Shown here piece by piece: positions 6,969 through 16,339 of a DNA stretch of 64,000 bases. A program made the translations under genes and the position numbers. The notes beneath the pieces are model-generated. The model saw nothing but the letters and a program-made list of their open reading frames with translations, was not told the origin of the DNA and did no database searches. Positions within the stretch are counted from its first letter, which is position 1. Each line of letters opens with the position of its first letter. Source of the stretch: Streptomyces canus 299MFChir4.1 (GTDB taxonomy: Bacteria > Actinomycetota > Actinomycetes > Streptomycetales > Streptomycetaceae); NCBI RefSeq assembly GCF_000383615.1, contig NZ_KB911582.1, positions 590,425 through 654,424 of the forward strand. Reading direction: 5' to 3'.

Positions 6969-8045
6969 TCACACCTTCGGCTGCGCGCTGGTGGCCAGCG
7001 ACCCGCAGAGTGCCGTGGCACTGCCGGTCGCGTAGGGATCGGTCCCGGCCGGTCCGCCGGCCTTCGCGGTCTGCCCGGCCAGCAGCGGGTGCAGCCGGTT
7101 CGTGGAGTCCTCCACGCAGGACAGCGGGCCGGCCTGGACGTACGACACGACCAGCTGGGCCGTGTGCATCCGCAGGTCATCCCGGTTGAAGCGGAAGTGC
7201 AGCTCACGCCGGACGGTGAACAGCGACACCTCGCCCTTGGCGACCGCGCCCGCGCCGGCGGCCCGCAGCGCGTACACGAACGTGTGGTCCGCGGTGACCT
7301 CCAGCGTCGACGAGTCGGTCTCGGCGGCCTGGAGACTCCCCTGCACCCGGATCCTGCCGTCGGCCAGCCGCGCCTCGGCGGGGTCGAAGCGCACCAGCCA
7401 GCCGGTCGGCGCGTGCCGCCCGTCGGCGGCGGGGTGGGCGAAACTCTGGTCGAACTGGTCGAGTTGGTCCGTGTCCAGGAGCACGCGCACGGAGCGGACC
7501 TGGGCGCCGGCGAGGACGTCCGGGTCGAGCGAGGACCGCACGAGGTAATCCTTGGCGGTGGTCAGCGCGGACACGACCTGGCTGTCGGAGAAGTGCGCGG
7601 TGCGCCGGGAGGCGGGCAGCGGGATGCCCTCGGCGCCGACGCGGAACTGGGCGGCGGGGCTGTGCGCGTACAGGTACTCGGCGTCGGCGTGCCCCGGGAC
7701 CCTGCCCTCGGGGGCCAGCGGGATGACCGTCATCCGCAGGGGTTCGACGGGCTGCCGGATCGCGGCGTTCTGGTAGGGGTGTCGTACACCCATGTAGATC
7801 GCGGTGCCGAAGGCGACGGCGATCAGCAGGAACAGGATCAGCGCCTGCCGGGACAGTCCCCGGCGCAGTGGCGGGCGGCGGCGGACGGCGGGCGCGTGGT
7901 CGGACATGCGCTCCTGCGCGGAGTACTCCTGAAGGCGGGCAGCGCGGACGAACGACTCGTCGAAGACGACGGATCGGTACTCGTCCTCACCACCCACGGG
8001 GCCGCCCTCGGGTGTCCCCTCAGGTGGGTCTCCTGGCCCTCCCAT
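6969..8045 (-). CDS. SCO2583-like membrane protein
   Basis: The 358-residue protein has an acidic N-terminus with the segment YRSVVFDESFVRAARLQE (about residues 23-40), one membrane helix (about 68-86) and a large extracytoplasmic domain with no recognised enzyme motif. Two cysteines near residues 310 and 347 could form a disulfide. The same FDExFVRAA element occurs in the upstream gene product, so the two are related in their cytoplasmic parts. From memory the family name is SCO2583, found next to genes for the Streptomyces spore wall complex. Role inferred, not shown. The Shine-Dalgarno is weak and the start could move slightly. Confidence 0.75.
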   Translation of the reverse strand: MGGPGDPPEGTPEGGPVGGEDEYRSVVFDESFVRAARLQEYSAQERMSDHAPAVRRRPPLRRGLSRQALILFLLIAVAFGTAIYMGVRHPYQNAAIRQPVEPLRMTVIPLAPEGRVPGHADAEYLYAHSPAAQFRVGAEGIPLPASRRTAHFSDSQVVSALTTAKDYLVRSSLDPDVLAGAQVRSVRVLLDTDQLDQFDQSFAHPAADGRHAPTGWLVRFDPAEARLADGRIRVQGSLQAAETDSSTLEVTADHTFVYALRAAGAGAVAKGEVSLFTVRRELHFRFNRDDLRMHTAQLVVSYVQAGPLSCVEDSTNRLHPLLAGQTAKAGGPAGTDPYATGSATALCGSLATSAQPKV

Positions 8046-8123
8046 ATCTTCAGGGTAGGTCTCGGGGAGCTCGGGTAAACGCCCCGCCGTGCGACAAGTT
8101 CTGACAGGTTCTCACCAGGATCG

Positions 8124-8804
8124 TCAGGGAGTTCGCGGGACCGCGGAGGCGGCTGGCTGGGAGTAGTCGGCGGACGCCGAGGGCGTCACCGTGCTCCCCT
8201 GCTCCAGACCGGTCGAGGCGGGCGGCGGAACCCGGTCCCGGCTGCCGGAGGAGGAGCCCCGGTAGACCGCCGTGAAAGCCAGCGCGACCATGCCGATGCC
8301 CATCACGAGGGCGAGCATCCAGGCGACGGGGCGGTGCCAGCGGACCTGTTTGCCGTACGTCCCGGGGGCGCCGTAGCGGCCTTCGAGGATCTCGGTGTCC
8401 TCCAGGTCGTCGAGTTCGCGATCATGGCCGAAACCGCCGGGTCCGTAGCCGTCGTCGTACCGCTCGGCTCTGGGGCGGGCGCGGCGGGCCTCGGCCTCGG
8501 AGGCCTCCGCTCTCGCCTGGGCCGCGGCCAGGAGGCGCTCGACGGCGGTCGGCTCGTGCACCACGGCCGCCCGTACGAAGGCCTCGTCGAAGACCACGGA
8601 GGCGAACTCTTCGTCCGACACCCCGCGGTCGTGGTCGTCGTCGGGCTCCCAGCCGTCAGGGAACGGCGTGCCCCCCACGTCCTCCGGCACGAATCCAGAG
8701 TAGACCTGGGGGGTCAATTTGGGCAGACGGTACGGAAATTCATCCGCCCTGTGAGACACCTCTCGTGCGACACGGAAGCGGGCCGGGGCGCCTGCCGGAT
8801 GCAT
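8124..8804 (-). CDS. SCO2584-like spore-wall-associated membrane protein
   Basis: Up to 226 residues. An acidic region carries FASVVFDEAFVRAAVVHE, then an Ala/Glu/Arg-rich helix, an acidic linker, one membrane helix (about 165-185) and a short Ser/Pro-rich outer tail. The family, from memory SCO2584, has been linked to spore wall synthesis and to the MreB-containing complex. The start is uncertain: ATG 8804 has AGGG only 3 bases away, while a GTG at 8757-8759 (VSHRADEFPY) starts nearer the region that looks conserved. It lies 78 bases upstream of the SCO2583-like gene, probably co-transcribed. Confidence 0.75.
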   Translation of the reverse strand: MHPAGAPARFRVAREVSHRADEFPYRLPKLTPQVYSGFVPEDVGGTPFPDGWEPDDDHDRGVSDEEFASVVFDEAFVRAAVVHEPTAVERLLAAAQARAEASEAEARRARPRAERYDDGYGPGGFGHDRELDDLEDTEILEGRYGAPGTYGKQVRWHRPVAWMLALVMGIGMVALAFTAVYRGSSSGSRDRVPPPASTGLEQGSTVTPSASADYSQPAASAVPRTP

Positions 8805-8837
8805 ATGCCCTGACCGCGCGCCCCCTGGCGCCCCGGC

Positions 8838-10124
8838 TCAGCGGCGGATGTGACCGTCGCCGGTGACGATGTACTTCGTACTGGTGAGCTCCGGCAGTCC
8901 CATCGGACCCCGCGCGTGCAGCTTCTGGGTGGAGATCCCGATCTCCGCGCCGAAGCCGAACTGGCCGCCGTCGGTGAAGCGGGTGGAGGCGTTGACCGCG
9001 ACGGTCGTGGAGTCGACCAGCTGGGTGAAGCGGCGGGCGGCCTGCTGGGAGGTGGTGACGATGGCCTCGGTGTGGCCGGAGGTCCACAGCCGGATGTGCT
9101 CGACGGCCTTGTCGAGCGAGTCGACGACGGCGGCGGCGATGTCGTAGGAGAGGTACTCGGTGTCCCAGTCCTCCAGGGTGGCCTCGACGACGGTCGCCTT
9201 GGTGTCCTTCGCGTACGCCAGCACGCGCGGGTCGGCGTGGACGGTCACCCCGGCCTCGGCGAGGGCGTCCAGGGCGCGCGGCAGGAACTCGGGGGCGATG
9301 TCCTGGTGGACCAGGAGGGTCTCGGCGGCGTTGCAGACGCTGACCCGCTGGGCCTTGGAGTTGATCAGGATGTCGATCGCCATGTCGAGGTCGGCCTGGG
9401 CGTCGACGTAGACGTGGCAGTTGCCGGTGCCGGTCTCGATGACGGGGACGATCGACTCCGTCACGACGGTCTGGATCAGCGAGGCGCCGCCGCGCGGGAT
9501 GAGCACGTCGACCAGGCCGCGGGCGCGCATCAGCTCCTGCACGCTCTCCCGGGACTGGCCGGGCACGAGCTGGACGGCGTCGGCGGGGAGTCCGGCGCCG
9601 CCCACGGCGTCGCGCAGGACCCGTACGAGGGCGGTGTTCGACTCGTACGCGGAGGCCGAGCCGCGCAGCAGGACGGCGTTGCCGGACTTCAGGCACAGGG
9701 CGGCGGCGTCGACCGTGACGTTCGGGCGGGCCTCGTAGATGATGCCGACCACGCCGAGCGGGACGCGGACCTGGCGCAGGTCGATGCCGTTCGGCAGGGT
9801 CGAGCCGCGCACGACCTCGCCCACCGGGTCTGGCAGCGCCACGACGTCCCGGACGTCGGAGGCGATGGCGCGCACCCGCTCCGGGGTGAGGGTCAGCCGG
9901 TCGATGATCGACTCACTGGTGCCGGCCTCGCGGGCCTTGGCGATGTCCTTGGCGTTGGCCTCGACGATCTCGCTCGTACGGACCTCGAGGGCGTCCGCGA
10001 TGGCGAGCAGCGCGTCGTCCTTCTCGGCCCGGGGCAGCGGGGCGAGGTCGGCGGCGGCGGCCTTGGCCCGGTAGGCGGCCTGGACGACCGGGGTCATGGA
10101 GTCGTACGGCGAGAGCGAGGTCAT
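8838..10124 (-). CDS. proA: glutamate-5-semialdehyde dehydrogenase (gamma-glutamyl phosphate reductase)
   Basis: The 428-residue length is normal for ProA. It catalyses the NADPH-dependent reduction of gamma-glutamyl phosphate in proline synthesis. Diagnostic segments are [28 protein letters not shown] and the catalytic cysteine in [12 protein letters not shown] (about residue 263). The C-terminus has [10 protein letters not shown] and [21 protein letters not shown], both typical. Its partner ProB is encoded 840 bases further upstream with one unknown gene between them. The start has no strong Shine-Dalgarno. Confidence 0.97.
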   Translation of the reverse strand: MTSLSPYDSMTPVVQAAYRAKAAAADLAPLPRAEKDDALLAIADALEVRTSEIVEANAKDIAKAREAGTSESIIDRLTLTPERVRAIASDVRDVVALPDPVGEVVRGSTLPNGIDLRQVRVPLGVVGIIYEARPNVTVDAAALCLKSGNAVLLRGSASAYESNTALVRVLRDAVGGAGLPADAVQLVPGQSRESVQELMRARGLVDVLIPRGGASLIQTVVTESIVPVIETGTGNCHVYVDAQADLDMAIDILINSKAQRVSVCNAAETLLVHQDIAPEFLPRALDALAEAGVTVHADPRVLAYAKDTKATVVEATLEDWDTEYLSYDIAAAVVDSLDKAVEHIRLWTSGHTEAIVTTSQQAARRFTQLVDSTTVAVNASTRFTDGGQFGFGAEIGISTQKLHARGPMGLPELTSTKYIVTGDGHIRR

Positions 10125-10213
10125 AACGGAAGGGTAGTGCGCCCACAGGGGGCGTCCACCGCTTGTTCCACAGCGCGAGACGGGATCAAAGGGACACCGT
10201 CACGGGGCCGGGA

Positions 10214-10777
10214 TCAGAACGGGTGGGCTCCGACCGGTGAGGCGGGGGGCGGGCCGTACCCCTCGGCGATGCGCTGGTGGTAGGTCTGGCGGTCGATGAC
10301 CTCCAGGCCGACGATCTCCCAGGGCGGCAGTCCCGCGGTCTGCCGGTGCTCGCCCCACAGGCGCAGGGCGACGGCGGCCGCGTCGTGCAGGTCGCGGGCC
10401 TCCTCCCAGTAGCGGATCTCCGCGTGGTCGTTGGCGTAGCGGCTGGTCAGCAGGAAGGGGTGGTCGTGGGCGAGCTGTTCGAGGGCGCGCCGGACCTCTT
10501 TCAGCGGGGCCTCGTCGCCGGAGACGCTGAGGGTGACGTGCCACAGGCGCGGCAGGTCCTGGGGCTCCTCGCCCCGGTACCGGTCGCCGGCCGCGACGCT
10601 CGTCAGGGCCCGCTCCTCACCGGCCGCCCGTGTGGCCGGGCCCCCGGCCTCGTCCGCGGCCGGGGCCGAGGAGCCGCCGGCCGTCCGGGCCACGGTCCCC
10701 GCGGACGGACCGGAGCCGCCGCGGGAAGCCGCCGCACCAGCGCGGGACGCGGCCGCCCCAGGGCGCACTCGTCTCAC
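10214..10777 (-). CDS. conserved hypothetical protein between proB and proA
   Basis: GTG at 10775-10777 is the preferred start because a strong AAGGAGG lies 5 bases upstream; this gives 187 residues (an ATG at 10792 would lie upstream of that site). The first 60-70 residues are Ala/Gly/Arg-rich and probably disordered. The remainder is a compact alpha/beta segment (from LWHVTLSVSGDEAPL to the end) rich in aromatic and charged residues, including RYANDHAEIRYWEEARDLHDAA. No membrane segment is present. I do not recognise the family. Position suggests co-expression with the proline genes but not necessarily a role in the pathway. Confidence 0.72.
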   Translation of the reverse strand: MRRVRPGAAASRAGAAASRGGSGPSAGTVARTAGGSSAPAADEAGGPATRAAGEERALTSVAAGDRYRGEEPQDLPRLWHVTLSVSGDEAPLKEVRRALEQLAHDHPFLLTSRYANDHAEIRYWEEARDLHDAAAVALRLWGEHRQTAGLPPWEIVGLEVIDRQTYHQRIAEGYGPPPASPVGAHPF

Positions 10778-10961
10778 GACGGCCTCCTTCATGCACACGT
10801 CGACCCACGGGGTCGGGCGGAATGTGTCCCTGGGACAAAGTTGAGCAGGCCGCAAGGGCTCGTGGGGCGGTTTTGCGGAACGTCCACCTCAGGGCGACGC
10901 TCTTGGCAGGGCGTTCACCCCGTTTTCGGGCACACCGGCCCCGCGAGGCATCGGGCGGCCC

Positions 10962-12089
10962 TCAAGGGTGCAGGATCACCAGATCGTCCCGGTGGACGAC
11001 CTCCCGCTCGTAGGCCGGCCCCAGTTCGCGCGCCAGCTCCCGGGTGGAGCGGCCGAGGAGCCGCGGGATCTCCTTGGCGTCGAAGTTGACGAGCCCGCGG
11101 GCCACGGCGTGCCCGGTGCCGTCGCGCAGTTCGACCGGGTCGCCCGCGACGAACTCGCCCTCGACGCCAGCGATCCCGGCCGGCAGCAGCGAGGTGCGGC
11201 GGTCGACGACCGCCTTCACCGCGCCGTCGTCCAGGATCAGCGCGCCCTGCGGGGTGGAGGCGTGCTGGAGCCACAGCAGCCGGTCGGCGGAGCGCTTGCC
11301 CGCGGGGTGGAAGTAGGTGCCGGTGTCACCGCCGGACAGCGCCTCGGCCGCGTGGACCGCGCTGGTCAGCACCACGGGGATGCCGGCGGCGGCCGCGATC
11401 CGGGCCGCCTCGACCTTGGTGACCATGCCGCCGGTGCCGACGCCCGCCTTGCCGGCGCTGCCGATCTCGACGCCCGCCAGGTCCTCGGGACCGCGCACTT
11501 CGGCTATCCGCGAGGTCCCGGGCTTGCTCGGGTCTCCGTCGTAGACGCCGTCGATGTCGGAGAGCAGGACGAGCAGGTCGGCGTGGACCAGATGGGCCAC
11601 CAGGGCCGCCAGCCGGTCGTTGTCGCCGAAGCGGATCTCGTCGGTGGCGACGGTGTCGTTCTCGTTGACGATCGGCAGGGCGCCCATCGCCAGGAGCTTG
11701 TCGAGGGTGCGGGAGGCGTTGCGGTGGTGGGCGCGGCGGCTCATGTCGTCGCTGGTCAGCAGGATCTGGCCGACGCGGACGCCGTAGCGGGCGAAGGAGG
11801 CGGTGTAGCGGGCGACGAGCAGGCCCTGGCCGACGCTGGCGGCGGCCTGCTGGCGGGCGAGGTCCCGGGGGCGGCGGCGCAGGCCCAGCGGGGCGAGTCC
11901 GGCGGCGATGGCTCCGGAGGAGACGAGGACGATCTCCTTCTCTCCTCCGCTGCGGCTCTTGGCGAGGACGTCGACGAGCGCGTCGACCCGGTCGGCGTCG
12001 AGGCCGCCGGCGGCGGTGGTCAGCGACGAGGAACCGACCTTGACGACGATTCTGCGGGCCTCGCCCACGGCCTGCCTTGCCCCTGCCAC
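10962..12089 (-). CDS. proB: glutamate 5-kinase
   Basis: GTG at 12087-12089 gives 375 residues, the usual size of the two-domain enzyme. It phosphorylates glutamate, the first step of proline synthesis. The amino-acid-kinase domain shows RIVVKVGSSSL, LVSSGAIAAGL, NENDTVATDEIRFGDND and GTGGMVTKVEAA. A C-terminal PUA domain (about residues 285-370) contains GPAYEREVVHRDDLVIL. Many bacteria carry obg-proB-proA in a row; here obg lies 12.7 kb to the right beyond a wall-polymer block. A second GTG nine codons in is a possible start. Confidence 0.96.
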   Translation of the reverse strand: MAGARQAVGEARRIVVKVGSSSLTTAAGGLDADRVDALVDVLAKSRSGGEKEIVLVSSGAIAAGLAPLGLRRRPRDLARQQAAASVGQGLLVARYTASFARYGVRVGQILLTSDDMSRRAHHRNASRTLDKLLAMGALPIVNENDTVATDEIRFGDNDRLAALVAHLVHADLLVLLSDIDGVYDGDPSKPGTSRIAEVRGPEDLAGVEIGSAGKAGVGTGGMVTKVEAARIAAAAGIPVVLTSAVHAAEALSGGDTGTYFHPAGKRSADRLLWLQHASTPQGALILDDGAVKAVVDRRTSLLPAGIAGVEGEFVAGDPVELRDGTGHAVARGLVNFDAKEIPRLLGRSTRELARELGPAYEREVVHRDDLVILHP

Positions 12090-12320
12090 CTTGTGTCCTG
12101 TCCCCTCGCGCCACTGTGGGTACCTCGCCCGCAATGTACGCGAAGGGGACGCGGCGACGCGCATCCGTCCGATCCCCGGACCCGATACCGGACGCCTTCG
12201 GGGAGCCGTCCGGTTCCCGTTCCGAGAAAAGCGGAAGTACACCCTCCCATTAATCGGAAGTGAATTCTTTCTGACATCCGGATGTACAACCTTCAGTCAT
12301 CCACCCGTGTCGAACTGGCC

Positions 12321-14315
12321 ATGAACATCCGTCGGCTGTGCGCCGTCCTGCGCGTTCGCGGGAAAACCGAACTTCTCCTGGTGATCCTTTTCGCCGCCGG
12401 TTTCGCGGCGCTCCCCGTCCTGGCGCTGCTGCCGTCGCTATGGGGGTTCACGGCGGCGTGGGCCGTGACGTATCTGGCCGACGAGGCACTGCACACGAAG
12501 GCCCCGGGCTTCGTCCGCCGCCTGGCGACCCTGCAGCTCAGCCGCACGATGCGGTTCGCCGTACGGACGGTGATGCTGCTCGCCCTGGCCGACCGGACGG
12601 ACGCACCGGACGCGGTGCTGATCACCGGGCTCGCCGTCCTCAGCGCCCATGTCCTGCTGGTGATGATGTATTCGGCGCTGCATCACGCGATCCGCAGGCG
12701 GCGCGTACTCCCGGTGGTCGTGCGCAATCTCGACATGAGCGGGATCGACATACCCGAACGGCCGCCCGCCTGGCTCTATCGGCGTTTCCTGCGCAAGCTG
12801 CTCCACCTCGACCTGCCGGCTCACGCGGGACTGATCGCCGCGCTGGCCACCGGAACCTGGTATGCCGCCTACGCCGGCTACGCGCTGACCATCGGCGCCG
12901 CCTCGGTCGCCCTGGCGGCCCTGCTGGGACAGTTCCGCGCGGTCCGCCGGATGCCCGGCCGGGACGCGGTGATCGACGGGGTCAACCGCCAACTGGCCGC
13001 GTACCGGCCCGAGGTTGCCCTGTACTTCAGCTTCGCCGCGGTGTCCCGGGACTTCATGTACCAGGTCAACATGTGGATCGAGACGCTGGAGCAGCTCGAC
13101 CGGCGCCCGGTGATCGTCCTGCGCGAGCGGGCCTCGTTCCGCTTCCTCGCCCGCACCCGTATCCCCGTGGTCTGCGTGCCCAAGGCCGACGACCTGGCCG
13201 AGCTGGACCTGTCCGGCGTCCAGGTCGTGCTCTACCCCGGCAACGCCGGCAAGAACGTCCACATGCTGCGGGTCGCCGAGGCCAAGCACGTCTTCATCGG
13301 CCACGGCGACAGCGACAAGCTCGCCAGCAGCAACCGGGTCAGCAAGGTGTACGACGAGATCTGGGTGGCCGGAAAGGCGGGCCGGGACCGCTATCAGAGG
13401 GTGCGGCACGCCATCAGTGACGAGGCCATCGTCGAGGTGGGCCGCCCGCAGCTGGCCCCGGTCCGCTCGCACGCCGAGCACGTCCCCGGCCCGGTGCCCG
13501 TCGTCCTCTACGCGCCCACCTGGGAGGGCTGGAGCGACGACGACTGCCACACCTCCCTGATCACGATGGGCGTACCCCTGATCGAGGGGCTCCTCGCGGA
13601 GGACGTGCGGATCATCTACAAGCCGCACCCCCTCACCGGCAAGCGCTCGCCCGAGGCGGCCGCCGCGGACCGGACCATCAGGGAGCTGCTGCGGGGCGAC
13701 GAGAAGAAGGGCGCGGAGGCCTCGGAGGCCGCCGGAGCCCGGCTCCAGGAGATCCGGGCCCGGCTGGACGAGATGTCCGGCCGCCACGAGGGCGACGACG
13801 CCCAGCAGGTGCGGGACGCGCGGGTCCCGGACGGGGACGGCGCGGCCGAGTGGCAGGAGCTGCGGGACGAGTGGCACCGGATCTTCTGGGCGAGCCGGAG
13901 CGGCGCCCGGCACCACGTGATCCTCGAACAGCTCCCCACCCTGTACGAGTGCTTCAACCAGGCGGACCTCCTCGTCAGCGACGTCTCCTCGGTGGTCGCC
14001 GACTTCGTGGCCAGCCTCAAGCCGTACGTCCTGACCAACGCCCAGGACCTGCCCGACGAGGAGTTCCGGGCCGCCTACACCACCGCGGGCGGCGCCTATC
14101 TGCTCGACCGGGCCTGCACCCGGCTGCCGGAGATCCTGCGCTCGGTCCGCGAGCCCCTGCACGACCCCATGGCCGCGCGGCGCCGCACGCTCAAGGAGTA
14201 CGTGCTGGGCCCGGACCGTCCGACCTCCATGGAGCGGTTCAACGCGGCCGTCAACGACCTGGCCGACCGGTCGACGGCGGAACGCGCCGAGGACCTGCTG
14301 GCCCCGCTCGCCTGA
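12321..14315 (+). CDS. TagF/TarL-like polyol-phosphate (teichoic acid) transferase, copy 1
   Basis: This 664-residue protein has hydrophobic helices in the first 140 residues, then a CDP-glycerol/CDP-ribitol glycerophosphotransferase domain. Key motifs are FIGHGDSDKLASSN (about 330), YAPTWEGW (about 395), YKPHPLTGK (about 433) and LLVSDVSSVVADF (about 551), which form the donor site in this GT-B family. Such enzymes add glycerol- or ribitol-phosphate units to lipid-linked primers at the membrane. ATG 12321 is preferred over 12282 because it matches the start of the paralogue at 16340-18421. About 70 extra charged residues lie between the KPHP and SDVSS motifs. It diverges from proB, and a decayed copy follows. 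Confidence 0.85.
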   Translation: MNIRRLCAVLRVRGKTELLLVILFAAGFAALPVLALLPSLWGFTAAWAVTYLADEALHTKAPGFVRRLATLQLSRTMRFAVRTVMLLALADRTDAPDAVLITGLAVLSAHVLLVMMYSALHHAIRRRRVLPVVVRNLDMSGIDIPERPPAWLYRRFLRKLLHLDLPAHAGLIAALATGTWYAAYAGYALTIGAASVALAALLGQFRAVRRMPGRDAVIDGVNRQLAAYRPEVALYFSFAAVSRDFMYQVNMWIETLEQLDRRPVIVLRERASFRFLARTRIPVVCVPKADDLAELDLSGVQVVLYPGNAGKNVHMLRVAEAKHVFIGHGDSDKLASSNRVSKVYDEIWVAGKAGRDRYQRVRHAISDEAIVEVGRPQLAPVRSHAEHVPGPVPVVLYAPTWEGWSDDDCHTSLITMGVPLIEGLLAEDVRIIYKPHPLTGKRSPEAAAADRTIRELLRGDEKKGAEASEAAGARLQEIRARLDEMSGRHEGDDAQQVRDARVPDGDGAAEWQELRDEWHRIFWASRSGARHHVILEQLPTLYECFNQADLLVSDVSSVVADFVASLKPYVLTNAQDLPDEEFRAAYTTAGGAYLLDRACTRLPEILRSVREPLHDPMAARRRTLKEYVLGPDRPTSMERFNAAVNDLADRSTAERAEDLLAPLA

Positions 14316-14340
14316 CGCACCTCCGCACCGCACCTCCCCG

Positions 14341-15005
14341 CCCGGCAAGGCACGACCGTGCTGTACGCCCCGACCTGGGAGGGCTGGGACGGCAACCCGG
14401 CAACACGTCGGTGATCGAGGCGGGCGAGAACCTCGTGCGGGCGCTGCTGGCGGACCCGGGGGTACGGCTGCCCGTCGACGACGGTGAACTCTCGCGCAGG
14501 ACCGAGGAGTTGGACCGGCTCACCATCGCGACCTTCCGGACCGCCGCGGACTCGGTCGAGCGGATGCTGCTGCAGTCCACGCCGGAGGCGGGCCGTGCCG
14601 AGGCGGTGGTCCGGGCGACGGCGGCCTGGGAGCGGGCGTACTGGGCCTCGCTGCCGGAGTGGGAGCACCAGGTCGTGACCGACGTCCGGCCCGCGCTGTA
14701 CGGCTGCTTCAACCGGGCCGACCTGCTGATCAGCGATGTGTCCAGCGTGGTCAGCGACTTCCTGGCGAGCGGGAAGCCGTACGCCGTGGCCAACACCGGC
14801 GGGTTGAGCGAGACCGCGTTCCGTGCGGCCTTCCCCACGGCGGGGGCGGCGACCGCGCTGACGCCGGACGCGGCGGGGGCGCCCGCGCCGAGCTGAAGCG
14901 GCGGTTGCTGGGGCCGGACGAGCCGAGTGCGCAGGAACGGTTCGACAGGGCCGTTCAGGCGTTGAGCGCGGTGGCCCGGGGGCGCAGGCTGCCGGGGCAG
15001 CGGCG
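14341..15005 (+). pseudogene. remnant of a third TagF-like transferase gene
   Basis: The region encodes recognisable pieces of a TagF-like protein but in broken frames. TVLYAPTWEGWDGNP is readable from 14352, then one base is missing and the next frame continues NTSVIEAGENLVRALL. After GVR a block including the KPHP motif is absent. The text resumes with a Trp-rich helix and ADLLISDVSSVVSDF (about 14721-14760). After 14896 the last part (LKRRLLGPDEPSAQERFDRAV) is in yet another frame. The N-terminal half is missing. It most resembles the 16340-18421 product. At least two frameshifts and one deletion make function unlikely. It starts 25 bases after the intact copy. Confidence 0.85.
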
Positions 15006-15037
15006 GGACGAGGAGACGGTGTGCGCCTCGGGGACGC

Positions 15038-16231
15038 TCAGGCCGCCGGGGTGAGAGCCCGGCGCGCCTTGCGGACCGCCCGCCGCAGCAGCTGGTCGAC
15101 GCCGACCTCCCGGTAGCCCGGCACCTCCCTGGCCTCGCGCGGCTCGGCCAGGTAGACGGAGTCGGGCAGGCCCGTCGGCCCGTCGCGGAAGAACGGGTAG
15201 GCGAAATACACCCGGCGGCCGCCCTTCTCCAGCACCGGCTGAGGGGTCTTCTTCGCCCTCATGAACTCCAGGACCTCCACCAGGAGGTCCGGGCGGCCCA
15301 TCGCCACCAGCTGGAGCCGCAGACGTTCGTGGACGCGGAGACGGTGGGCCACCTCGCCCGTCCAGTAGGCGTCCACCAGGGGCTTCGCCAGCTCCAGCTT
15401 CTCCTGGCGCACCGCCTCGCCGTCCTTCAGGAACTTCGGACCGAACTGCGGGAGCAGGGTGACGAGGAAGGGCCGGACCATCAGTGCGTCGCGTCTCGCG
15501 CCCGCCGGGACCATGTCGGCTATCAGGTTCATCAGGGCGCGCGCGGAGTCGAAGCGCAGAGTGTGGCTGCCGGTCCTGGTGACGTGCTTGCCGTCCTCGC
15601 GGCCCACCAGGTAGTAGCAGGTGTGGTCGGCGATCACGGAGACGCCGTCGGCCCGCAGATAAGCCTCCATGGTGAACAGGGCGTCCTCACCGGTCCACAG
15701 GGACTCGTCGAAGCGCATGCTGTGCCGTTCGAGGAACGCGCGGCGGAACAGCTTCTGCGCGCTCAGCGTGAACTTGATGTTGGAGGAGAACACGTCGGTG
15801 CGCTCCAGGGTCTGCCCCCACATCGACGTCGGCGGCTTGCGGTTGACGCCCTCGACCCGGCCGAGGACGACGTCCGTGCCGTTGCGGTCTGCCATCGCGA
15901 CCATCCGCTCCAGGGCCTCGGGGCCGAGCCGGTCGTCGGCGTCGAGGAAGAAGACGTACCGCCCGGTCGCCTTTCCCAGACCGACGTTGCGCGGGCCGCT
16001 GGGGCCGCCGGAGTTGTCCTGCCGGATCACCGTGACGTCGAGGGACGTGCGCGCGGCGAACTCCTCCAGGTACTCGCCGGTGCCGTCCGCCGAGCCGTCG
16101 TCGACCGCGATGACCTCGACGCGGGCGTGGCCGATCGTCTGCGCCTCGACGGAGGCCAGGCAGTCGACCAGGTACGGCATCGCCTCGTAGGCCCCGATGA
16201 CCACGGTCACATCAGGCTGGGCAAGGGACAC
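15038..16231 (-). CDS. GT2 family glycosyltransferase
   Basis: GTG at 16229-16231 with GAGGGGG just upstream gives 397 residues. It has a GT-A fold: VTVVIGAYEAMPYLVDCLAS at the start, DDGSADGT for nucleotide binding, SGPRNVGLGKATGRYVFFLDADD with the metal-binding D-x-D-D, and WTGEDALF further on. No membrane segment is visible, so it is probably cytoplasmic and transfers a sugar to a lipid-linked acceptor. It resembles the N-terminal domain of the larger transferase at 27779-29779. Placed between teichoic-acid-type genes, it probably glycosylates the wall polymer or its linkage unit. Donor and acceptor are unknown. Confidence 0.85.
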   Translation of the reverse strand: MSLAQPDVTVVIGAYEAMPYLVDCLASVEAQTIGHARVEVIAVDDGSADGTGEYLEEFAARTSLDVTVIRQDNSGGPSGPRNVGLGKATGRYVFFLDADDRLGPEALERMVAMADRNGTDVVLGRVEGVNRKPPTSMWGQTLERTDVFSSNIKFTLSAQKLFRRAFLERHSMRFDESLWTGEDALFTMEAYLRADGVSVIADHTCYYLVGREDGKHVTRTGSHTLRFDSARALMNLIADMVPAGARRDALMVRPFLVTLLPQFGPKFLKDGEAVRQEKLELAKPLVDAYWTGEVAHRLRVHERLRLQLVAMGRPDLLVEVLEFMRAKKTPQPVLEKGGRRVYFAYPFFRDGPTGLPDSVYLAEPREAREVPGYREVGVDQLLRRAVRKARRALTPAA

Positions 16232-16280
16232 TGTTCCCCCTCGGCGCGGTGGGTTGTTCCGACGCCCAGGGATACGCAGG

Positions 16281-16323
16281 AAGGGCCCGGTTTTCGGGAT
16301 CACCCCCGAAAACCGGGCCCTTT
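16281..16323 (-). terminator. terminator of the second TagF-like gene
   Basis: Perfect 18-base arms at 16281-16298 and 16305-16322 (core gggcccggttttcggg) with a 6-base loop. It lies 17 bases past the stop of the leftward gene and upstream of the GT2 start. Confidence 0.85.
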
Positions 16324-16339
16324 CTTTACGAAGGGGAGG

